Of a stretch of DNA of 64,000 bases, positions 58,210 to 64,000 are shown piece after piece. The notes beneath the pieces are model-generated. The model ran no database searches. It worked only from the letters and a program-made list of their open reading frames with translations, and was not told the DNA's origin. Origin of the DNA: Anaerolineae bacterium (GTDB taxonomy: Bacteria > Chloroflexota > Anaerolineae > Aggregatilineales > Phototrophicaceae); assembly GCA_022843745.1 (NCBI GenBank), contig JALHNB010000010.1, forward strand, positions 115,864 to 179,863, written 5' to 3'. Within the stretch, counting starts at the first letter, position 1; every line of letters begins with the position of its first letter. The translations under genes were made by a program, and so were the position numbers.

Positions 58210-58743
58210 ATGCCAATTACCAGCGAAATGCTTTTGCTGGCACTTTTCCTATTCGCATTGCGCGTCATCAACAGCGCGGTTGGTACACTCCGGCTGATCC
58301 TGATGGCAAGAGGGCTGCGCGTCTGGACAGCAATTCTCGGTTTTCTGGAAGCACTCATTTTTGCCTATGTTACCGCCAGCATCGTAACCGATTTCTCTAA
58401 CTTCCCAAATCTGATTGCCTATTGTGGTGGTTTTTCTGTGGGGATATGGGTCGGAATGGCGATTGAAGCACGCTTTGTCGTCAATTACGTCAAGGTCAAT
58501 GTGATCGCGTCGCTAAACGGCCACGAAATTGCTGCCGCGCTCCGCGAGATCGGTCATGGTGTTACAGCGTTGCAGGGGACCGGTGGTAAAGGTGAGGTGG
58601 TTATGCTTAACAGCGTCGTCAAACGCCGTGATGTGCCGGGCTTGCTCCAATCCGTGTATGCCATCAACCCGGACGCATTTGTGACGTTGGAAGAAACGCG
58701 GAGTGTCCAGCATGGCTGGATGCGGCACAGCGCACCACGATGA
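58210..58743 (+). CDS. UPF0316/DUF2179-type membrane protein
   Basis: This 177-residue protein has three membrane segments (about 5-22, 35-55, 65-85) and a soluble DUF2179 domain (VNVIASLNGHEIAAALREIG to EVVMLNSVVKRRDVPGLLQS). The layout is that of UPF0316/YebE proteins. DUF2179 often binds nucleotide-like ligands, and the protein may be a sensor or transporter helper. It starts 30 bases after the second vertex gene and may close the operon. Confidence 0.82.
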   Translation: MPITSEMLLLALFLFALRVINSAVGTLRLILMARGLRVWTAILGFLEALIFAYVTASIVTDFSNFPNLIAYCGGFSVGIWVGMAIEARFVVNYVKVNVIASLNGHEIAAALREIGHGVTALQGTGGKGEVVMLNSVVKRRDVPGLLQSVYAINPDAFVTLEETRSVQHGWMRHSAPR

Positions 58744-58869
58744 GCGAACCTTTCAGCTAGAAATGAAGGACTGAGGTTTCAGGATTGAGATAAGGTTAAA
58801 GTTGTGAGTAACGAGTAAAGGAAAGTTTTGAAACTCATCACTGTACTTAGAAAGCTGACAAGCTGATCG

Positions 58870-59745
58870 CTAAAAGCTCCCGGCAGCGCTGCGCCACGTT
58901 CCGGTGATACCAGTCGGGTCTTCGATCAAAATCAGAACATCCCCGCGCTCAGTGAGGTCAAACATCCAGCCTCGATCAAAGCGCTGCATGGCGGTTTGTC
59001 CGCCGACTTCCGCCGCATTTCCCCACCCGATATTGGTTCGCACATCGGGATAATTGCGCCAGATTTTGCCAAATCCTCGCACAGGCTCTAATAACCCCGG
59101 CGGCGGACTCGAAAAGCTGCTCTCCGGGTCAACACCCGCGACAAACGTGTCGTCAAACCGCTGATAACGCCCATCACTGAATAACACATAAATCGGCCCA
59201 CTTGCCCAGATCATGGTGCCGCGTTCAAACTGCTGAGATGCGCTGGTAATAGTTGTTGCGCTGCCCTGCGGACAGCCAATTTGACTATTCAGGGATGGAT
59301 CACTGATAAAAATGGTATTGAATCCGCCGGAAGCGGACGATAAACAGGTTGTGGTGACGGGCAGCGTTGGCACGCTTGCGACCACCGGGATGGTCGGATA
59401 ATAGGTTGGCGGCAGTACGGTTGCCAGCGCTGCAAGCTCCGCCAGTGATCGGAGCGCTTGGGGCTGCGGTGTCTCCGTCGGGGTGTTGGTCGGTGTAGGC
59501 GATGGCGTATCGGTAATCGTTACACTGGGCGTGACAGTCGGTGTTTCTGATGGCGTGATCGTCGGCGTTAATGTTTCTGTGGGGACAAGGGTTTCTGTCT
59601 GAGTCTCTATCGGCGCGAGTGTTGAGGATGGGGTCAACGACGGCAATTCGGCGACTGTCGGCAGATCAGCAATCTCTTGCGGCGTGTTGTCACAGGCAGC
59701 ACAAAGAAACAAAATGAGCGTTAGGCAGCAAATAAGTCTGTTCAT
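58870..59745 (-). CDS. Lipoprotein with Thr-Pro linker and C-terminal domain of unknown function
   Basis: This is a 291-residue protein whose signal ends LILFLCAAC, a lipobox with Cys 18 or so. Residues 25-95 are a Thr-Pro-Ser rich linker with TPTITPSETPTVTPSV-type repeats. The remaining 195 residues have a paired Cys area (TTCLSS, IGCPQGSAT) and strands including GTMIWASGPIYVLFSDGRYQ. This last pattern is found in other secreted Chloroflexota-style proteins and may be a bacterial lectin- or LGFP-like repeat. Function unknown. Confidence 0.65.
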   Translation of the reverse strand: MNRLICCLTLILFLCAACDNTPQEIADLPTVAELPSLTPSSTLAPIETQTETLVPTETLTPTITPSETPTVTPSVTITDTPSPTPTNTPTETPQPQALRSLAELAALATVLPPTYYPTIPVVASVPTLPVTTTCLSSASGGFNTIFISDPSLNSQIGCPQGSATTITSASQQFERGTMIWASGPIYVLFSDGRYQRFDDTFVAGVDPESSFSSPPPGLLEPVRGFGKIWRNYPDVRTNIGWGNAAEVGGQTAMQRFDRGWMFDLTERGDVLILIEDPTGITGTWRSAAGSF

Positions 59746-59831
59746 GACAAAAATTATAAACGAAATACTGGGATGTCGGTAGGATTACAAACGGGCTAAA
59801 AAATCGTGCTAGAATAAATTTTAGGAGAAAA

Positions 59832-60833
59832 ATGATGAAACCCGTTCGATCCATCAAAAATCAGTATCGTGGAATCAATGCCCATTTGCACAGTTTCTTC
59901 CAAACTGAAGGCGGATGGCCTGAGTTTCATACGCGGCACATTGTCCACTTGGCAGATGCGCTGAAATCTATTTTACTGCCGATGGGCTATACCACTGCGA
60001 TTGAACCTTCCGTACAGATTCGTCGCATCGACACCTTCGCTGAACCAGAATATTCAGAAGCCGATGTTGCTATATTCGACCTTGATCCTATTCGAGTTCG
60101 ACAGCCTGTATCGCCGATGAGCAGCCCTGGTGAACTCATTTTGCCGATAGAGGAAATATTACGAGTTGATACACGCTCTGAAAAAGATTACAACGCGATC
60201 AAAATATATGAACTGAAGCCCGTCAAGCTGGATCGTGGTGAACCTATTGCCTGGATCGAACTCCTTTCACCTTCCAATAAGCCGGGTGGTCAGGATGCCA
60301 GAGAATATTTCGATAAACGCGCTAATCTTATTGAAAGCGGGATGGTTTTTATCGAAATCGACTTTCTTCACGAGTCTGCACCAGCATTAAATAAGCTGCC
60401 CAATTATCGCGCTCGAAAAAATCAATACTCCGAAATGAACGCTCACCCTTACCGTATCGTGATTGTTGATCCACGCCCCGATATTAAAACAGGTGTCGTC
60501 AGAATCAATGAATTTGATGTGGATGCGCCGATTCCCACCCTCTCTATTCCACTGAGTGGCGATGATATTCTCACTTTTGATTTTGGCGTTCCCTATCAGA
60601 AAACCTATGTCGAAGCGCTCTATGGACTGGAGTGGGTGGATTACAGCCATTTACCTGTTCATTTTGAGCGTTACAGCGTCGCGGATCAGACTCGAATTGC
60701 AGCTCGGATGCTAGCTGTCCTCGAAGCCACGCACAACGGGATAGATTTGGAAAGCGCCTCTTTTCCTGTTAAAGAGGTCAGTTTGGAAACAGCACTGACT
60801 GAAATCAAAGCGATTATCCAGGCCACGTCTTAG
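59832..60833 (+). CDS. DUF4058 family protein
   Basis: This is a 333-residue protein that fits the DUF4058 family: YRGINAHLHSFFQTEGGWPE then FHTRHIVHLADAL, IEPSVQIRRIDTFAEPEYSE, EPIAWIELLSPSNKPGGQDA. The PxxKPGxxxxxY region with acidic residues looks like the PD-(D/E)xK-like core assigned to such proteins. AGGAG lies just before two adjacent ATGs; I keep the first, though the second (59835) is equally good. These proteins occur in many copies in cyanobacteria and Chloroflexota without known role. Confidence 0.8.
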   Translation: MMKPVRSIKNQYRGINAHLHSFFQTEGGWPEFHTRHIVHLADALKSILLPMGYTTAIEPSVQIRRIDTFAEPEYSEADVAIFDLDPIRVRQPVSPMSSPGELILPIEEILRVDTRSEKDYNAIKIYELKPVKLDRGEPIAWIELLSPSNKPGGQDAREYFDKRANLIESGMVFIEIDFLHESAPALNKLPNYRARKNQYSEMNAHPYRIVIVDPRPDIKTGVVRINEFDVDAPIPTLSIPLSGDDILTFDFGVPYQKTYVEALYGLEWVDYSHLPVHFERYSVADQTRIAARMLAVLEATHNGIDLESASFPVKEVSLETALTEIKAIIQATS

Positions 60834-60970
60834 TCCTCTCAGCGATGCCTTAATCCCCTAAAGAGTGTGAAATTCTCGTAAAAAATATCACAAATCAATG
60901 CTTTAGAGTTAATTTATATTGTATGCTGTGAATGGTCGAAATCACGTTTTTCACAAGGAATGTGTCATCC

Positions 60971-61168
60971 ATGCAGTATGTAGAAGATCATGATCGCGAA
61001 GTGAGTGGCCTGCACGCCTGCCCGGTCTGTAATAAAATCTTCTTTCAGGAGAAGGCCATGTACCTGCACATTATGCGCGCTCATAAAGATAATGAGCAGC
61101 TTGCGTATGACCTGCGTGCCGATCTTTATCAACGTTGGCAAAAACGGATGCCGCGCGTCAGCCAGTAG
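60971..61168 (+). CDS. Small C2H2 zinc-finger protein
   Basis: The protein is 65 residues from the ATG at 60971. It contains one finger of classical spacing, CPVCNKIFFQEKAMYLHIMR then AH: C17, C20, H33 and H38 (C-x2-C-x12-H-x4-H). Aromatic and Leu core positions are filled (F24, L32). A charged helix follows. Bacterial C2H2 proteins of this kind are uncommon; Ros/MucR has a shorter spacing. It probably binds DNA or another protein. Its stop overlaps the end of the glycosyltransferase gene on the other strand by 11 bases. Confidence 0.78.
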   Translation: MQYVEDHDREVSGLHACPVCNKIFFQEKAMYLHIMRAHKDNEQLAYDLRADLYQRWQKRMPRVSQ

Positions 61169-62294
61169 CGATGATTCGCGCATAGTGTTCAATCACTTCC
61201 TCCATCATCGCGGGCCAGCTTTGTGTTTCGGCAAAAGCGCGGGCAGCACGCCCCATCTCGCGCATATGCTCACGGTTGGCAGTGATGCGGCGCACGCCTT
61301 CGACCAACGATATGGTGTCACCGACATCAAACGTAAATCCTGTTTCGCCTTCTTCGATAACATCGCAAACTCCACCGACCCGTGATGCCACGACTGGCAG
61401 CCCAGCGGCCATTGCTTCCACGACTACCAGCCCAAATGACTCAATCGCGGACGGAAAAACGAAAATATCAGCGCTGGCATAGGCCTGTAAAAGCGCCTCC
61501 TCTCGAAGATAGCCCGTAAATTGCGTCGCCGTTCCTGCAAAATAATGTTCAAGTTCGGAACGCGCCGGGCCATCACCGACCAGCGCCAACCGCGTCCCAG
61601 GCACTTGATCGAGTACCGCTTTGATGTGATGAAGCTGCTTCTCATGCGACAATCTGCCGACGTATAAGAGAAGCAAATCGTCAGGATGCCCGCCGGAAAG
61701 CAAGTCGCGCATCGCTGTGTTATAATGACGAGGGTGAAAACGTTCGGCATCAACGCCGCGTTTCCACAGACCAACCTCTTTCGTGACTCCGATTTCTGTC
61801 AAACGCTGCTGAATAAGGCGCGATGGGGCTAACGAATAGTCTGCCGAATTCAAAACGCGCCGTGTCAACCAGTTAATCGGCATCTCAATAAACCCGGCAT
61901 GAAACGGGCCAAACCGGAAATGGCGTCCCAGACGACCATAATCAATGTGAAATGACACCAGGGTAGGCAATCCCATACGTTTGACCATGACGTAGCTCCC
62001 CAGGCCGAATGCTGATGGGTGAACAAAATGAACCATGTCAGGCTGAAACTGTTTCAATTGGTGGTAGGTGTTCAGCGTAGGGAATCCTAGCTTCAGGTCA
62101 GGATAAAACGGAAACGGAATTCCGGGTGCCGAGATAACCGGAAATTCTTTATAACGATCAATCTCCCCCATGAGCGGCGTGAATATCATCACTTCGATGC
62201 CGCGCTCCGATAGATAGTCTAACAATAAGCAAATTACCGTAACAATGCCATCAATTTTTGGCAGGAAGGTATCTGTAAACAATGCAACGCGCAT
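61158..62294 (-). CDS. GT4-family glycosyltransferase
   Basis: This is a 378-residue GT-B fold enzyme. The N-terminal domain has MRVALFTDTFLPKIDGIVTV and SFHIDYGRLGRHFRF. The C-terminal nucleotide-sugar domain has YVGRLSHEKQLHHIKAVL, VGDGPARSELEHYF and FVFPSAIESFGLVVVEAMAA with the family EX7E. The form fits lipid or oligosaccharide glycosyltransferases of the SqdX/PimB group. It may add mannose, glucose or sulfoquinovose to a diacylglycerol carrier. No other cell-wall gene lies next to it. Confidence 0.88.
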   Translation of the reverse strand: MRVALFTDTFLPKIDGIVTVICLLLDYLSERGIEVMIFTPLMGEIDRYKEFPVISAPGIPFPFYPDLKLGFPTLNTYHQLKQFQPDMVHFVHPSAFGLGSYVMVKRMGLPTLVSFHIDYGRLGRHFRFGPFHAGFIEMPINWLTRRVLNSADYSLAPSRLIQQRLTEIGVTKEVGLWKRGVDAERFHPRHYNTAMRDLLSGGHPDDLLLLYVGRLSHEKQLHHIKAVLDQVPGTRLALVGDGPARSELEHYFAGTATQFTGYLREEALLQAYASADIFVFPSAIESFGLVVVEAMAAGLPVVASRVGGVCDVIEEGETGFTFDVGDTISLVEGVRRITANREHMREMGRAARAFAETQSWPAMMEEVIEHYARIIATG

Positions 62295-62514
62295 ATCTGC
62301 TCAATAAATCCTTTGTCCACGGAACTCATCAGGATCGGCGCTTAATCAACCGCCGTTATAAAACGCTGTTTGCGGTAAAGTCGTTTAAGCGAGTGCAATT
62401 AACTTTAGCCCAAGTCTTACAATTGGCGAAATAACCAACTATTTGCTTGCCGCATCGCCTGTTGCCCTTTACAATTATCTAAAGAATCCTCTGCGCCCAC
62501 GCATATCGGAACGA

Positions 62515-63519
62515 ATGATGAGCAATCAACAAGATATTACTGTCCGGCTCGATGACCGCATCCGTTTAATGTCTGCTTTATTGGCAGCGACGGATTGGCC
62601 GGATAAATCTCAGGAACGACAGCCACATGGCACCCACGCCCACGCTCGCGGTACACGCAAATATCTTGCGGAATTTGCCTCGCACGAAGCTGTCCAGACG
62701 TTGCAGAACCTTCTCAACCAGGGCGCACCGTTGGAAGCGATGTACACCTTTGCCTTGTGCCTGAGCTGGCCTGGGTTGGAATTGGAAATTGACCGGCTTC
62801 CGGGCTGGGTTCCGCCAACCTGGATTCCTAACCTTCGTAATTTTTATCAGAAGTCTAATCTAGCGGGGTGGTGGGAGCAGGAATCTGCGGTATGGCAGAA
62901 AAGTCTTGATGATTCACGCAAGATGTTCAAAACTGTCGCGTTCAAACCCTTTCTGAAACCATTTTTGGGTGAGATCGCGGAAGAATTAATTTTTGTTCCC
63001 AATATCTCATATCCTACCGATCAGGAAATTGGCATTCGGTTCGGTAAAGAGCTTCTCTGTATTGCTCCGCCCCGGCTGGCGTGGGGAGATAGCCCGCCCT
63101 GGCCGTTTGATGAGGATGCTGCACATATTTACCGCTCGGCGCTGTCACAGCATGGCAAGATGCTGCTCAACGGCTTTTTGCGTGTCAACAGCCATAAGAT
63201 CCCGGAAACCGCCAAATCCCCGCTGCCCATTACCAACCAATTTGCCGCGTTGCATCCTACGTGGGAGGAGCAGTTCACGGCCTTATTTGTTGCAGCGGCG
63301 GTAGCCATTTATCTGGAAGATCATGTCAATAAAGCAGAAGCTAAGGCCTATGTTCTGATGGCGCGTAAAGCCCAGGGATTGACGATTTTGCCCGGTATGG
63401 TCAGCGTACTGCGCCGCTATATGACCGAGCATGAAGCTGGACGTTACGAGAGTTTAATCGACTTTTTACCGGTCTTTCCCAAGCTGCTGCGTGTCGCCAA
63501 GCGCGTCGTGTCGCTCTGA
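62515..63519 (+). CDS. Protein of unknown function
   Basis: The protein is 334 residues from the ATG at 62515; the adjacent ATG at 62518 is equally good. The frame reaches 62443 through a TTG, but that extension has no start signal. I do not recognise the family. Visible marks are QPHGTHAHARGTRKYLAEFA with three His near the N terminus, a Trp/Pro-rich middle, HPTWEEQFTALFVAAAVAIY and a late helical end. No HExxH or other clear catalytic set is seen. The upstream gap of 220 bases contains nothing I can name. Confidence 0.6.
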   Translation: MMSNQQDITVRLDDRIRLMSALLAATDWPDKSQERQPHGTHAHARGTRKYLAEFASHEAVQTLQNLLNQGAPLEAMYTFALCLSWPGLELEIDRLPGWVPPTWIPNLRNFYQKSNLAGWWEQESAVWQKSLDDSRKMFKTVAFKPFLKPFLGEIAEELIFVPNISYPTDQEIGIRFGKELLCIAPPRLAWGDSPPWPFDEDAAHIYRSALSQHGKMLLNGFLRVNSHKIPETAKSPLPITNQFAALHPTWEEQFTALFVAAAVAIYLEDHVNKAEAKAYVLMARKAQGLTILPGMVSVLRRYMTEHEAGRYESLIDFLPVFPKLLRVAKRVVSL

Positions 63520-63606
63520 TCTTTCCCTTGCCAACTTTCCGTTGGAGGGATATTATTCCCACCCTTGTGGGGGGAATTGACCGAAAATACGGAAAAGAGG
63601 CGTTTT

Positions 63607-64000
63607 ATGTCTCAGAATTTTATCGAACCACCGCCCCATCTGGACGATACCAATCCGATCCGACCAATCGGTGACGCACCGCTGCCCGCGTGGCGGCGTG
63701 CTGTGGGGTTCATCAGTTTATTGATCGCCGCTGGCCTGACTGTCGGCACAGCGCTTATGCTCATTCTGCCACCGCCATCTTCCGAGACTATCGACCCGAC
63801 AACCGTCGTTTTCGATGCGACTCAGGAAAATGTGCTCGCGCCTCCACCAACACAGACTCCGCAAATTGTTCAGCAGGCCGATGTTGGATCGCCGGAAATG
63901 CTGCCGACCATCAGCGCCGAAGCGATTGCCGCTTTGTTGAGCAGCACTTCGAGTACGACTTTCGACAACTCTGGTTCAATCCAGATTGTGCGTAATGCTT
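63607..64000 (+). CDS. Membrane-anchored Pro-rich protein, cut by window end
   Basis: An ATG at 63607, preceded by AAGAGG, opens a frame that runs off the window. The visible 131 residues have a Pro-rich cytoplasmic start (FIEPPPHLDDTNPIRPIG), one membrane segment (AVGFISLLIAAGLTVGTALM then LIL) and an extracellular Pro/Thr/Ser-rich linker. The useful domain lies beyond the edge. The form is typical of secreted wall enzymes of this organism. A small hairpin, CCAAC/GTTGG at 63531-63545, and GGGATATTATTCCC lie upstream. Confidence 0.7.
   Translation, partial: MSQNFIEPPPHLDDTNPIRPIGDAPLPAWRRAVGFISLLIAAGLTVGTALMLILPPPSSETIDPTTVVFDATQENVLAPPPTQTPQIVQQADVGSPEMLPTISAEAIAALLSSTSSTTFDNSGSIQIVRNA

Overview
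The window looks like part of a Chloroflexota chromosome, most likely from an Anaerolineae-type organism. This is an inference from gene content and style, not from a marker gene. The hints are long Thr-Pro linkers in secreted and membrane proteins, PMT/GT39-like membrane proteins with a C-terminal beta domain, a RodZ homologue with a very long TP tail, DUF4058 and DUF309 proteins, and a tungsten-type aldehyde:ferredoxin oxidoreductase. Base composition is moderate. I see no rRNA, tRNA or CRISPR array. Housekeeping genes (ksgA, ppk, rnz, rimO, rplI, a rodZ-like gene) are scattered singly among accessory genes.

Layout. 1-3608: two tandem paralogous membrane glycosyltransferase-like genes (the first only as its 3' end) and a membrane protein with a helix-hairpin-helix domain. 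3616-15842: a deoxy-sugar catabolic locus. Ten minus-strand genes plus a tautomerase encode an L-fuconate dehydratase, a VOC protein, two ABC permeases and a sugar-binding protein, an uncharacterised Cys/His-rich protein, a MetE-like barrel, an aldehyde:ferredoxin oxidoreductase, an SDR and a Gfo/Idh/MocA oxidoreductase. They run divergently from a fuconolactonase-type amidohydrolase. The intergenic region between the two arms carries a 26-bp dyad that is a good operator candidate. The gene set fits the non-phosphorylative L-fucose route (sugar to lactone to acid to 2-keto-3-deoxy acid). Three extra genes have no textbook place in that route.

16023-23316: a RumA-like rRNA methyltransferase homologue that has lost its catalytic cysteine, a dipeptidase, ksgA, a pair of paralogous membrane proteins, a YkvA-like protein, two receiver-only response regulators and an isocitrate/isopropylmalate-type dehydrogenase. 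23758-35926: ppk, a degenerate FmdB-type zinc ribbon with a Lys/Ser/Glu tail, hydrolases, an OsmC protein, an ornithine/lysine decarboxylase, a TolB-like propeller protein, a pseudo-hydrolase lipoprotein with a methyltransferase, and a two-gene cassette with a JAMM-type metal motif.

36103-43474: four consecutive paralogous glycoside-hydrolase-like proteins with different N-terminal parts (SH3 domains, a GH18-like domain, TP linkers), followed by a CopD-like protein and a second PMT/GT39-like gene. 46198-53757: RNase Z, a short non-autonomous mobile element sitting inside a dispersed palindrome, an O-methyltransferase, a secreted repeat protein, RimO, a deaminase, the RodZ homologue and ribosomal protein L9. 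53914-64000: a third PMT/GT39-like gene, a rhodanese, a small operon with two bacterial-microcompartment vertex (EutN/CcmL) proteins, lipoproteins, DUF4058, a single C2H2 zinc-finger protein and a GT4 glycosyltransferase. The last gene is cut by the window end.

Running through everything is a family of dispersed palindromes (core GGGGCGNNN...NNNCGCCCC with GTAG/CTAC ends). Copies lie between genes and also in frame inside three sites of the membrane glycosyltransferase genes. Where a start codon was moved from the longest frame, the Shine-Dalgarno or overlap argument is given in the entry.
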